Assembly (NCBI GenBank): GCA_028456385.1
Contig: JALNQF010000045.1
Span: 124,001 to 188,000, forward strand
Source: Ophiosphaerella korrae
Taxonomy: Eukaryota > Ascomycota > Dothideomycetes > Pleosporales > Phaeosphaeriaceae
Reading direction: 5' to 3'
DNA: 64,000 nt
Positions 20,894 to 33,900 of this stretch are shown piece by piece. The position numbers were made by a program, and so were the translations under genes. Below the pieces are notes generated by a model. It searched no databases, was not told the origin of the DNA, and was given only the letters and a program-made list of their open reading frames with translations. Every line of letters begins with the position of its first letter. The stretch's first letter is position 1.

Positions 20894-23800
20894 TTTGGCT
20901 GATTAAGTGGGTGAACTTGGTAAAAGTTTTAAAAGTGGTGGTGGGTGGTGAAGAGGTTTGTGGAGAGCGAGTTATTAATGATAGTATTAGTTGGTAACAA
21001 CGAATGGACAGACCGAAGGGTCAAAGAGACTTGAGCTAATGAGTTGGCTGGTGAAGTGAAAGAAAAACAGTGCTGGGAGCCATGGGAAGTCTTATGTACC
21101 TTTCGAGATTGCTACCACGGTAGCGCGGACCGGGCATAGATGGCGAGCGAAAGGGGGCGCTGGCGCCGCAAGCAGGGGTAGTGGTGGATTGAGGGCCGTA
21201 AGTGGCCTGGCGGCTGTTTGTGCTAATGCAGGAACAAGATAATCCTGGCCTGCTGCTGGCCACTCAGGCGGCGTGCGCTGGCCGGGCTAAACTGCGTCAG
21301 GCAGGTTGATCGTGAATAGCTTGGGGGCTGTTCGTGTTGCAAGAAATGAGAGACCTCTTAAAGGTGGCGTTGGACGTGTTCGAGGCTCCATTATTGCATG
21401 CGGCAAGCCAGCCTGGCGGTTATTGCACGCATGCGCGCTCCCATAGGGCCAGGTAGGCCAGGATCTAAATCAAAGATGGTAATTTCATTTGAACTGATAT
21501 TGGCCGGCACAGCACGAGTTGGCTTGCAAACGGTTCCACTGTTCATGGATGGGCCCAGCGCTTCACCATTGAAGACGTACCCAGCGTCCAGAAGGGGAGG
21601 CGTATCTTCAGGGGGGCACTCCTTATCGTGGGCCCGCAGTGCCCTAATCTGCAGTGGGGAGGCCGTGAGCACCCTGGAGATCATTGCCTGGAGGCGGTGA
21701 CAGTCCTTGGATGGTTCTTTGTTTTGGTGTCAGCGTCGCAGAATCTGCAGGGTGAGTAAGTCGCAATGATTGCCTGCACGCCACGACCACACCGCCATGA
21801 AACGAACCAAACGAAACAAAGTGGTTTTTGCGCCATCAGCCTGCGGACCAAGGCACTGATGAGCATGATGCCCTCCCGTTGCATCGATACGCCGCCTATG
21901 GTAGGTTGCACGCGACTATCCTTGCCATTCGTGCGCTAAGTGGTGGGCTGCTCGAAACATAGTCGCCTTGTGCACAGGCTGGCGAGTGGAAATTAATCAA
22001 GGTGTGCTCGGTGCTCCAATACGGCCTAGCGCGACCACGTGCATATGCTCCTTTGAGATTTCGCCATACGCTCGTCTTCATTTCGGCACCGCCATGCTCA
22101 GCGCTTGTGTTTCTCCTTTCTGCGATCAAGCCATCCCGTCCCGTGGCAACGGTAGTGCCGCCTATCACTGTGCTATGGCTGACCGCCTCGTTTTGGCTTT
22201 TCATTCACTGCTAGTTTCTCATTTAACCACACATGCGGCAGTTCAGACCGATCTAGGCCATTTCAATTCCGGGGTTACATCTTGATCCCATTCCCAAGGC
22301 CTCACGCCCCTGAACCTGTCTGTAGATCCTGTTTATGTAGCGTGCGAACCACTGTCAGAATCAGGAGGGTCATAAAACGCGGGTAAAAGCTTGGTGCAGA
22401 AGCGAGATGAGGCTGCCAGAACGAGTAGCATCTCTTTGGATAGGGTCAGCGGACGCTCTTCGCTCCATGACTTGGGTCGCGATCCTCCTGGCGCCACCAT
22501 GTGATAACGGTACAATCGGCGATGGCTAGTGGCCTAAATCGAGAATCTTCATTTGACATTACACTAGCCTCAGTCTCCTTCGCAATGCTCGGTTTGCCTC
22601 ATACACCTCCGAAATGTTGCCATCTCAACTTCTTCGCTATCCATGGTCGTCCTGGCTACTGATGCTGTCGCACCTCCCCCGAGATGTTTCTCTTTTGCAG
22701 ACGTTGTGCGCGAGCCTCCTACCCAGACACGGACTCCCTCCGACGCAACACACCTCTCGAATACGACGGAATTTCCATGACTTCGATCCAGCCTTCACCG
22801 CTGTCACATCCTTCCATTGACCGACCTCCTTGATACAAAATTTTCCCGGGGAAGTTCCGAGCATAACCAAACAACTTCTGCAAGCGACAGTACAAACTGG
22901 GCACACATCCGAACCTTGCTTTAACTCTTCATCTGGCTCAGATAGAAGGCACATGTTCAATGCTGGTCAATTTTGCACAATTGTGCATGTGCCGCAGACG
23001 ATCTCTTTACTGTTTCATGCCGGCTTTAGATCAACGTTTTCTTCGTCGACTCCTATGGTACCCGTCACTACACCTGTATAGTGACTCACTCTCCATTCTT
23101 TTTTCCTTGTCCTGTCTAGTTCAACACTTTTGTGTTGAACTTAGACATTCTTTCTCACTATGCGACTACTTGTAGCTAGGAACACGGATCACTGAACCAT
23201 ACGCTGACTCTTCGAGTTGAGATCCACAAATTCTCATGGCGCACTACTCCTTCGATGCCTTCTCGAATCGATCTCGCCTAATAATATACACGATGCGCCG
23301 ACCGTAGCTCAAGGTTGTCATGTTTGAATGTCATGATGCCAATCCTGACGAAGTCTCTTCCTAGTCAGCTGCTATCACACACACACCTAGATTACCTGAA
23401 GTGAGCTCTTTCCTGGTGCTGTTGTCACTTAATACCAAGCCAGGCGCAAGTGCATATCCAACTTTCGAACCAGATAGAGACTTTTGGATCTAAGGATATA
23501 CCTGATTCTCAATCCTACAATTGTTCTAATCCAACAACTAAATTGAGAGCTTATTCGTAGGGCAAGGACGTGTTTCCCATATCCTAGGATACTCCCATGA
23601 AACCTGTAGATCCGGGCCTTGGTTTACAAGTTCTACACCACACCAGGATTCCAAAATACGTTCGGCAAAGGCTATTGTACCTTCATTTTGTGTTCATACG
23701 TCAATTGGGCCTGTATATCATAATAAATACTTCGTTACTTAAAGAACTCGAATGTGTCAACTTATCGTGCTGAGTGGGGTGACGATTATGTCATGTGACG

Positions 23801-24418
23801 ACACGAAGCTAGAAGGGTACCCTGGCAACCACTCATTCCTCCCAACTTTACATTTTTGACTTCCTACGCTGCCCAAGGCTGGTCGCATGCGACAATTACG
23901 AGACGACCGCTATGAGAAACAAGTAGGACTCTGACATTGCATGTCCTACGACTTGCTAGATCTCGGATGCGTTCAGCCAGTGCACAGCATACACGGTTTT
24001 TAATGTCAGTCCAACTACAAGACGTCGTTCGTCTATGCCGACAATGTATCAACTCCGGTCTCGCTACAATCTTGCCTATCGATAAGAATAGTGCTGATCG
24101 CCTGCTCGAACATTCATCTATGTAGGATAGGGAAAATTGTGGGCTTTGCCATTTTCTCTCTTATTGTATGCCGCCTCACTGCAATGTCAGTCCTTTGGAT
24201 GAAGAGAGATGGAGCCTGGTATTCTCTCGCAAAAAAGAATTCGTTGATGAAGCAGGAGTGATCGCTAGAGCTTCGAATACAGCACACTCACCAAAAGTAT
24301 TCAACTCAAACGCGATTCATCCAAAGCAGGGAAGAAATCATCGCAATCTTTGATTGTTTTGACATACCCGGGGCAATGGACCGGACTTAAACCTACGCCT
24401 CCGCATATTGATTTTACC
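20894..24418. other. 3.5-kb gene-free region
   Basis: No supported gene. The first 150 bp should hold the promoter of the wall-protein gene. A perfect 10-bp stem with a TTTT loop (AGTTCAACAC/GTGTTGAACT) lies at 23118-23141. Frames on both strands are short and without domains. Part may be an old, decayed gene or repeat. Confidence 0.4.
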
Positions 24419-26127
24419 ATGGTGCTTAGCTGGTTGCGGGATCAAGATTATTTTAGTCTTACCGGGCTGCAAACAAGAAAAGTCAAAGGAGCGGTTCATC
24501 TTCAACAAGATTCATGGAAAAGAGCACGCTCGCAGGCGCAAGAATTAGTTTTGACTGTGATTGATTGTGACACTCGCCACCTCGTGTCACTACCATCTGC
24601 ATGTCAATACGTTACACTAAGTTATGTCTGGGGTCAGGCCTCAGGGGCTATACAAAGAGGCACAGTAAGAAGACCAGATACTTCTCTTGGCTCTCTTCGA
24701 AGGAGTGCGTCCAAAGCAATTGACAAAGAAAGGGAGCGCACACCACTTCCGTCTCAGCTACCTCTTACTATTGAAGACAGTATTAGCGTTTGTAAATCGC
24801 TCCAGTATAGATACCTTTGGATTGACAGATATTGTGTTCCACAGAAAGACCATCAGTCACGGGCCCGACAGATTCATCAAATGGACGACATCTACCGCGG
24901 GTCATCGCTAACACTTATTGCGTGCGCTGGCACCGGTCCAGACTACGGCCTTCCAGGTGTTTCAAAACCTCGGGCAATATGTCATTTTTTCCCAATTGGA
25001 TGCCTCGGGAACTTGCAAATGATTCCTACCGTTCAGGACATATATTCCAGCACCTGGGCCACGAGGGTACGCTAGGACACGAACAACTGCCTTCACGGAG
25101 AACTAACTGACTTCAGGCCTGGACCTATCAAGAGTCGATTTTAGCACAGCAACGGCTGTTCTTTACCGATCGTCAAGTGTACTTCGAGTCAAGCAATTTG
25201 GTAGAAAGCGAATTGACCACGCGCGCTCCGGTCGAGACGCGTGTCCTAGATCCTTGAATATACTCCCAAGTCACATGTCCTACGTACTCGGGCAACATCT
25301 ACGAATGTATAAAGGAGTACGCATGAAGCGATTTGACATTTCCATCTAACGCCATCAACGCATTGCGCGGTATCTTGACTTATTACGGACACGAAAGGGG
25401 CATCCGGCACCTTTGGGGCCTCCCACTCTCACCTGGAAAACCCGTCTCCAGCAACGCACTGCCGCGCAAACATCTTATAACATTCGGGGAAAGCCTATGC
25501 TGGTTCGCCGTAGACACAGTGTCCCCTCGTGAAGGGTTTCCAACCTGGTCGTGGGCCGGCTGGTCTGGTGCGATCACCTGGATCGGCTGGAGATTGGACC
25601 TGAAGCCGATTTCTGTGCCGTTGGAGCAGGGCTCTAAGTGGGTTACGGTTGAGCTGAATTCAGGCTTGCGTTTGGCATGGGGGGGATATCAGGCGCGATA
25701 TGCGGGGCTCAATGGTGACAGCAAATCTGTCAGTCAGGCGGATGCTGCAGGCCAGCTTAGCCGCTTCATTCATCTGGACGCCATGGTAATCTGACTTGCA
25801 AATGACAGCAGCGAAGAACCTGATTGCGAGGATGGTGCATGTCGTTCAATAAACCTCGAGTCTCTTCATGGCAACAAACCCATTAGTCTCACCAATTTTA
25901 CTACTATTCCACCTGCAGACGGAAGCGAGATGACGAAGACGTTGTTGCCACCATCCTCTTTTCTCGCCATCCAGTTCCAATACCATAATAGATCGAGGGC
26001 AGGATTTAATCTTTTACTTTTGGTGCGTGATAGAGGCGAGTATTGGGAACGAGTTGCTCTGTTGTACGATCGGCATGGGCTTTTGATGAATGCAAATGCG
26101 AATAGGATAACTTTACGGCTGGGATGA
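24419..26127 (+). pseudogene. HET-domain (heterokaryon incompatibility) pseudogene
   Basis: HET proteins trigger cell death when unlike strains fuse. The N-terminal exon (24419-25066) has the family blocks YVTLSYVWG, LPLTIEDSISVCKSL, YRYLWIDRYCVPQ and MDDIYRGSSLTLIACAG. A 50-bp intron (GTACGC donor, AACTAAC branch, TTCAG acceptor; 25067-25116) leads in phase to AWTYQESILAQQRLFFTDRQ, which is also typical. After that, one frame runs to 26127 (FPTWSWAGWSGAITWIGW; FLAIQFQYHNRSRAGFNLLL; NRITLRLG) but is broken by TGA at 25255, 25324 and 25792. Extra introns could in principle skip some stops, but protein-like sequence continues on both sides of each. It is probably inactive. Confidence 0.8.
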
Positions 26128-26719
26128 AGGGGCTGTGTTGTGCATGTTGATAGCGTCTGGCAATACCCGAGCGTGATTTTGTCAACCGAACGTGGATTTG
26201 GTGCGGAACTGAGCGTCACCAAGAGAATGAATATGCGGGTGTCGATGTGGTCAAGCGGGTAAATCAATAGTGTGAGTTGATATTTCGCCTTGGGGATTAT
26301 ACTTGAAAAAAAAAGGAAAAAAAAATCAACATTTGCGTGGTTATATTGTACTAGTGCCAGTAGATTCTATGTACCAAAATTATTGCATAACTTCAGAACA
26401 TAGAATATATGCTTGGTGGCCGGGGCATTCCACTGTGAGACTGATTGGGTAAATAATCCGTATCATAAGACTAAGGGATAAAACTGGCAGGCGGATAATA
26501 TCTTTTGACATGTAACTATTCCATACTAAGTAATACGAAGAATGATTGGATGCAAAGCAATCGAATACATGTCCTTCATAGGGCGTAGTTGTGGCGTTGC
26601 TAATTAGAGCTTATCGATAGATGAGTCAGGTAGGCTGGTGTTGCGGGGAGTCAGAGGTGCAAACATAGAAAAAGCATGCCCCCGCCTTGGGTCGATTTTG
26701 CGCAACAGACACGCCCACC
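26128..26719. other. Intergenic, promoter of the IleRS gene
   Basis: Contains A-rich runs at about 26307-26324. No gene is seen. The 3' part should carry the isoleucyl-tRNA synthetase promoter. Confidence 0.4.
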
Positions 26720-29700
26720 ATGTCCATCGACTTCCCAAAGGAAGAGCAGCGCATCCTTGCGCGCTGGAAAGAGATTGATGCATTCTTGAGGCAGGTTGAG
26801 CTGGTACGTGTCGAGCTACTTCTGCTTGAATGCAGGCACGCGTTGGTGGTCACAGAACTGAATAAATGGTCTACAGTCCAAAGGGAAACAGCCATACACC
26901 TTCTACGATGGCCCGCCTTTCGCTACCGGCATGCCTCACTATGGCCATCTTCTGGCCTCGACTATCAAGGACATTATTCCCCGCTACTGGTCTATGAAAG
27001 GTCGCTATGTCGAGCGCCGGTTCGGTTGGGACACCCACGGCGTACCTATCGAGTACGAAATAGACAAGGGGTTGGGCATGTCTGGTCGCGATGCTGTGCG
27101 TGAGCTGGGCATTGCAACATACAACGAGAAGTGTAGAGCTATTGTCATGCGTTATGCGACCGAATGGAGAGCCACCATTGACCGCCTGGGACGCTGGATC
27201 GACTTCGACAATGACTACAAAACCATGGATACTAACTTCATGGAGTCGGAATGGTGGGTTTTCAAGCGCCTGTTCGACAAGGGCGCTGTATACCGCGGTT
27301 TCAAGGTGATGCCTTACAGCACCGCCCTGGCCACCCCGCTCAGCAACTTCGAGGCCTCGCAAAACTACAAGGACGTCCAAGACCCAGCAGTAGTCGTCTC
27401 GTTCCCACTTGTTGAGGATCCCAATACTCTTCTATTGGCATGGTGAGTTTGTGGTATGTCCTGAAAGAGCGCGTGACTCACTCTATCTAGGACAACAACA
27501 CCGTGGACTCTACCCTCCAACATCGGTCTCTGCGCACACGCCGACTTTGAATACATCAAGATCCTCGACGAGGCCTCGGGCAAGCACTATATTCTCCTCG
27601 AAGCGCTGTTGCGAACAGTATACAAGGACACCAAGAAGGCCAAGTTCAAGATCGTGCAGAAACTCAAGGGCAAGGATATTTTGGGATGGAAATACGAGCC
27701 TCTATTCGATTATATGTACGAAGAGTTCAAAGATTTTGGCTTCAAGGTCCTCAATGATGGTTACGTAACGGCAGAGAGCGGTGTTGGCATCGTTCACCAA
27801 GCGCCCGCATACGGAGAGGAGGATTACAGGGTGTCACTCGCACACGGCGTTATTAGCGATACACGTCCACCACCGAATCCCGTCGATGACGCTGGCTGCT
27901 TTACATCAGTTGTTCGCGACTTCGAGGGCCAGCATGTCAAGGCTGCCGACAAAGCCATCATCAAGTACCTAAAGGGCACCGGACGACTCATTGTAGACTC
28001 ACAAATCACCCATAGCTACCCTTTCTGTTGGCGATCAGATACCCCACTTATTTACCGGGCCGTGCCTTCCTACTTCATCAAGATCCAAGAAATTGTGCCA
28101 CAGATGCTCGAAAACATTGCAAGTTCACACTGGGTCCCCTCGTTCGTCAAAGAAAAGCGATTTGCGAACTGGATCTCAAATTCGCCAGATTGGGCAGTAT
28201 CGAGAAATCGCTTCTGGGGTACTCCTCTTCCACTTTGGGTCAGTAGCGATGGCAAAGAAATGGTCTGTGTTGGCAGCGTTGAGGAACTGAAGAAGCTGAG
28301 TGGATACGAAGGCGAACTCACAGACATTCACCGAGACAAGATTGACGAGATCACAATCCCAAGCCAGCAAGGCAGGGGGGTGCTGCGAAGGACCCCAGAA
28401 GTCTTTGACTGCTGGTTCGAGTCTGGATCGATGCCTTACGCCAGTGCCCACTACCCATTTGAAAACGTTGAGAAGTTTGAGAAGTCCTTCCCGGGTGATT
28501 TCATCGCAGAGGGCCTAGACCAAACTCGTGGTTGGTTTTACACACTGACCGTGCTCGGGACACATCTTTTTGGCAAGCTGCCATTCAAGAACTGCGTTGT
28601 CAATGGTATTGTACTTGCTGAAGATGGCAAGAAGATGTCAAAACGTCTGAAGAACTACCCTGATCCTACTCTCATCATGAACAGTTACGGCTCGGATGCT
28701 TTGCGATTATATCTCATCAACTCACCGGTTGTGCGCGCTGAAACCCTTCGTTTCAAGGAGGCAGGTGTGAAGGAGATTGTATCCAAAGTTCTTTTGCCAC
28801 TCTGGAACAGCTACCAGTTTTTCGAGCAACAAGCAACCCTGTTAAAGAAAGTTGCTGATTTGCAGTTTGTTTTCGATCCGGCAGCGGAGAAGACCAACAC
28901 CAACATTTTGGATCGGTGGATTCTGGCATCATGCCAGTCACTACTCAAGTTTGTGAACACTGAGATGGGTGCTTACAGATTATACACTGTCGTCCCGCGA
29001 TTACTTGAGCTCATCGACAACACAACGAACTGGTACATCCGATTCAATCGACGTCGGTTAAAGGGCGAGCATGGCCTCGACGACACAAAACACGCCCTCA
29101 ACACTCTATTCGAAGTCCTGTATACCCTCTGCCGCGGCCTCGCCCCATTCACCCCGTTCATCACAGACAACATTTACCTCCGTCTTCTCCCTCACATCCC
29201 CAAAGAGCTCCACGCCGAAGATAATCGCAGCATACATTTCCTACCCTTCCCCGAAGTCCGCGAGGAGTTATTTGATGAAGTTGTCGAACGCCAGGTAAAG
29301 CGCATGCAATCAGTCATTGAGCTTGGACGTATCTGCCGAGATCGCGCGAACAAGGGTCTCAAGATACCTCTGAAGTCACTAGTCGTCATTCACCCTGAGC
29401 AACAATATCTAGACGATGTCAAGTCACTGGAGAATTACATTTGCGACGAACTCAACATCCGAGATCTAGTACTCTCAAGCGACGAGGAAAAATACAAAGT
29501 GCAATACTCCGCATCCGCCGATTTCTCGGTCCTTGGCAAGAAGCTGAAGAAAGACGCGATCAAGGTCAAGAAGGCGTTACCAAACCTCACAAGCCAAGAG
29601 ATTAAGGACTTCCTCAAGAATGGAGAACTTCTAGTTGACGGCATCAAAGTTGGGGCCGAAGACCTAATGGTAAGGCGCAGCCTAGCCAAGGACGAAGCCA

Positions 29701-30080
29701 GCAAAGACCGAGAGTTCAACACTGATAACGATGTCCTCATCATCCTCGACGTGGCTTCATACCCCGAGCTAGAACAAGAAGGCCTTGCACGCGAAATCAT
29801 TCGTCGTGTGCAAGATCTGCGCAAGAAAGCCAATCTCGTCCCAACGGACGATATAGGCATGGAATACCGTCTACTAAGCGATCCAGAGAACGTGGGTGTT
29901 GAAGCTGCGTTTGAGAACCAGGGCGCGTTGTTCGAGAAGGCGCTTCGACGGAATGTAGACAAGCATGTTATTACGGAGATGGAGGGCAAGATCCCTGAAA
30001 ATGGGAACGAGACGGTTATCTTGGAGGAGGAGCAGGAATTGCATAAGGCTACATTTTTGTTGAGGTTGGTGAAGCTGTGA
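26720..30080 (+). CDS. ILS1: Cytosolic isoleucyl-tRNA synthetase
   Basis: Charges tRNA-Ile in cytosolic translation. Three exons (26720-26803, 26877-27442, 27491-30080) give 1079 residues, matching the usual eukaryotic cytosolic length. Visible are the class I signature HYGH at 49-52, the editing-domain region beginning [10 protein letters not shown], and the conserved [13 protein letters not shown] and [11 protein letters not shown] blocks. KMSKR is at 598-602, followed by the anticodon-binding domain and a C-terminal extension with no Zn-binding Cys cluster. No mitochondrial presequence is seen. Introns are 73 and 48 bp. The first acceptor was chosen so that [18 protein letters not shown] reads through. 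The symbol follows the yeast orthologue. Confidence 0.96.
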
Positions 30081-30260
30081 GTAGCTGATGAAAAGGTGAA
30101 GTGTTAGTGAGTCTCTGATTTTCAAATGGATGTGACAGGTAGATGTGACAATGCTATGCAATGTAAGGATGAGGATGAATTGAGGTCGTGAGCCATGCGC
30201 TATTAACGCCGTCTTATGCTCTCATGTATTATGCTCATCGGTACACTAATACTTTGTGTA

Positions 30261-30546
30261 TTATCGTTGCTTGCACGCTTTCTAGTGACGGGTTAGAGAT
30301 TTTTGTTGCACGTGGATGGATTGGTGTGGCTTGTACGAGGTAGCATTCTTTCAACTTCATGAATTCTGTGGCACATTTGTCCTTGTGCACGTTGTTGTAA
30401 TCTGCAAATATACACTTGCCGTAGATGGAACTCTGGTGGTGTATCAGCATAAAAGTTGAGTCAATCTGATGTGGCGTACATGCCTCTTTAGAGCATTTCG
30501 CTGCGGCTGTGGCGAGCTTGTCAATTGGTCTTGTGCGAGCGGGCAT
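30261..30546 (-). CDS. Twin CX9C protein, NDUFAF8-like complex I assembly factor
   Basis: A 59-residue protein from three tiny exons: 30546-30484, 30432-30337 and 30281-30261. The twin CX9C hairpin is C-x9-C (CSKESSIYGKC) then C-x9-C (CATEFMKLKEC), separated by FADYNNVHKDK-type sequence. Order and flanks resemble the respiratory complex I assembly factor NDUFAF8, imported to the mitochondrial intermembrane space by the Mia40 pathway. The first intron (51 bp) would start GCATGT, a GC-AG intron. The in-phase alternative from GTACGC gives an immediate TAG. The second intron has a GTACAA donor, CTCTAAC branch and CACTAG acceptor, and leads to the final KACKQR. Divergent from the Sfi1 gene across 379 bp. 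Confidence 0.75.
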
Positions 30547-30925
30547 TTTGAAAATCAGAGGCCCGAAGCCCAGGAAACCGAAAATATTGACCTGTTACCC
30601 CCTCCTTTACTAACGATTGATTACAGTTTTGGAGTCTCATTCTGCCATGTCTGGGTAGTCTCGTCTGAACAATGAGGTCAGTCACGCGCACAGACATCTT
30701 GGCACTAAACACCACGTTCACTGACAACCAACCACCCCGAACAAAGCGCGTCCCCCCTCACAGTCTTTCATCGCTACTCTTCTTAGTTGGTAATGCTTAA
30801 TACTTGCGCGCTGTCACCGCCATACTTGCACGCTCCGCATTTTGGCGAATTCTCTCCACACGATTTCAACCGCCTACGCCCATGTTGTCGCGAACGCGCC
30901 GGAGACGACAGAGTCGCGTGCACGA
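30547..30925. promoter_or_regulatory. Shared intergenic region, complex I factor and SFI1
   Basis: The 379 bp between two divergent ATGs must hold both promoters. No TATA box is obvious. Pyrimidine-rich stretches near 30595 and 30770 could be initiation tracts for the two directions. Confidence 0.35.
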
Positions 30926-33900
30926 ATGCTATCCCCCATGAGCCCTAATGGCGATGACACGAATGATCTGTTGAAGGACGAGTTGACTGATGGAGGTGCG
31001 TAAATATTTCAAGGAATTTTTTTTTTTTTTTTTTTTTTTTGCAATCTTGTTGACAAGGACTCAGTTATTGAAACGCTTTACGAGATAGTAAGGCGTGCGC
31101 AAAACGAAGCGCAGACGTCTTATGCCACCCGAAGTGCGCGATCCTCCTCCAGCGGCGTCCACGGAGCGTCCAGCGCGCTTTTCAAGGCCTACGAGCAAGT
31201 CCTTGCCGACCGGGGTTTGCAGCCCAGTGACGATGCGATTCTCCACCGCTTCCTGTTCCGCATGCAGGAGAATAGGCAGCGGGATGAGGGGTTAGTACAG
31301 CGCTTCGAACGCGTCTTAGGAGACATGGGGATCCAGATCGAGGTCGATAAAGAGGGCGAGGGAGTTGAAGTCACAACGAATTTGGAGAGAACGCGTGATG
31401 CGACGCGTAATGGTGCGGTCGCAGCGCTTGGGAGACACTCGCGGAGAAACAGCTTTGACAGCTTCTTTGACGGCACGGCAGATAAGGTTGCGGGAACAGA
31501 TTATGGGGATCTACCTATGCGCTCCAGGAGAGGGTCGAGTGGATCCGCACCAGACGGGCACATCGACCGGAGGAGTCAACGGCGTGTCCAGTCGGAAACC
31601 GGGGCGTTTTCTTACCAGCAGGCACAACTACCCATGCGTAACCGGGTGAACGGTTATGCGCGTCGCCGAGTACCCTCTGGACAACCCCAGCCGAGACAGA
31701 AGAGGCGCGCCTCTGTGTCCAGCCGCAACAGTTTCCGAATACACAGAGGTGGCCGCACAGGGACTTCGCGTGCTGGCGATTACGACGCAGATGACAGCGA
31801 GGCCACCGATCGCACCACGAGCCTCGACCTTTCCCATGTACAAGTACCTGGAATTAACGCGCCAATACCAGATAATTCTAGAGACTCGTCACATCCGTAC
31901 CAGGAATATGTTCCTGAGCCTTTCCAACCGTCCGACACACGGCTGCTTGACGATGCTGCGATATTCGAAGAGCAGCGGCTGCACCGGGTGACAAGAGACT
32001 GCATACAAACATGGCGTAATCGCACACAGCAACTGCTGTCCGTCCGCGATGATATGGAGAAATTGGCAATTGCTTTTGATCGTAAAATACTGCTGAAATT
32101 ATCGTTCGAGCAACTTCATGACACTGCGCGCTTGAAACGGTCAGGCCGAGAGACAGAACGATTCTTTGCGCGTCTAGAAGAGCGCGCAGATAGGGCTCGG
32201 AATATCTTCTTACTGACCAAAGCCTTTACGCACTGGGCGAAGAGTGCGGAAGACGAAGCCCAACGTACGTCGGTAGCACGACGTCATATATTACGCACCA
32301 GGTTCTTCAACGGCTGGCGTGAGATTACGGCCGTCAACGAGCTCAAGACTCAGCACTTTATCTTGGCCAAATTTTTGCGGCAATGGCGTACTCGCGCTGT
32401 TACGGTGGTGGAGAAGGGTGAGTTCGCCGTGCAGTTTTATGAAGAGAACCTTGTTCATCGTGTTTATCGAGAATGGTTCTTCAAGTTCTGTGCTATTGCT
32501 GCGCCAGCATGGCGCAACGACCGAATGCGGCAGATTGCGATAAGGAAAATGCACGAGATCGCCACGGTGTTGCGGGAGAGACAGGAATGGGCAGTCGACC
32601 GGTGGGAAAGGGGCGTGTTGAGAAAGACATTCAAGCAATGGCAAGAGAGGACGACAAGTGCTCAAGCACTCGGTCCGCAGGCCGAAAACTTAAAGCGAAC
32701 AGCTTTGCTATCTTTCGCTTTGGGCGCGATCCGCAAACAAGCACAGCTGGCACCACTACTTGTACAGTTCCAGGAAAAAAGGAATCGCCGCGTTGTCGGA
32801 GCAGCGTTTCAGAATTGGCGACAAACCTCTCAGCTATCCCGACAAGCTCGTACCGTGGATCGAATGCGCATCCTGCGCAATACATATACAGCATGGAATG
32901 ACCGGCTACGTATCACAGCCCTCCAGGACCGTATCAACGACCGTATAATTGTGGAAAACCTCTACAGATGGACATTGGCTTCGAGGGTATCTCTCTTCCA
33001 ACGCGTCCATCATCGACAGCAAAAAGAGTCAATTTTTCTCACCTGGGTCACCAAGACTAATCAGCGGGGGAATACCCTTGAAAATGCCGAGAGAAAGTTC
33101 GCTCAGTTCAAGCGCCGGCAGCTTCTGCAAACTTGCATACGCCGCTTGGAAATTGTGGCGGCTGGGAAATCAGCAGAGGAGTTTGCTGTTGCTGCAGAGT
33201 TAAACCAGAGGGTTAAGCAGCGTATCTTTGATAAGCTGAAGGAGCGGCATGCACATTTCCAGCAGCTCAACAGCTGGGCGGGTGACGCACGCTTCTACGT
33301 CTTGAGTAAGTCTACGCTGAAGACGTGGGGACAGGCCACACAGCTTGCACGTCGGAATCGTAGACGTGATATGTATACGCATATCCGGAGAATGACCAAA
33401 ACAAATCTCGTGCGGCGCCTATTTGCCAACTGGCGCGACAAGTCAAATGATGTCACGCTCCTCGACCAACAGGCTAATGAAATGCTTGAAAATCGAACTC
33501 TGCGAGATAGTGGATCACTACTTCACAAGTGGCACGACCAAACAATCATTCTTCGCCAGCAAGACGCCCAAGCTACTAACGTGTACACCTTTAAAATCGA
33601 ATCCCGCTACCTCCGCATTTGGGCTGAGCGCATGGAAGCATTTCAAGTCATGGAATCTCAAGCTATTGCTCTGAGACAGGAAAGCACTGAGCTTGCAGCC
33701 ACCTCGGCGCTGAAGAAAGTGGGTTGGCGCCTTTGGAATATTCAAAGACAGGACGAGAACGCGAGGGCGCTATATGGAAGAAACTTTGAGAAGCATGTCC
33801 GTGCAATGTTGCGCTTTTGGGCAGAGCAAGTAAACGAACGACTTGCTAATCGGCCGGTGAGCCCAACACCAACCAGGAGGTTAAGACTGAGTGCACGAGA

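Noticed and set aside
23118..23141. Perfect 10-bp stem with TTTT loop
   Set aside because: Short palindromes of this size are expected by chance, and no adjacent gene makes it a terminator or operator candidate.
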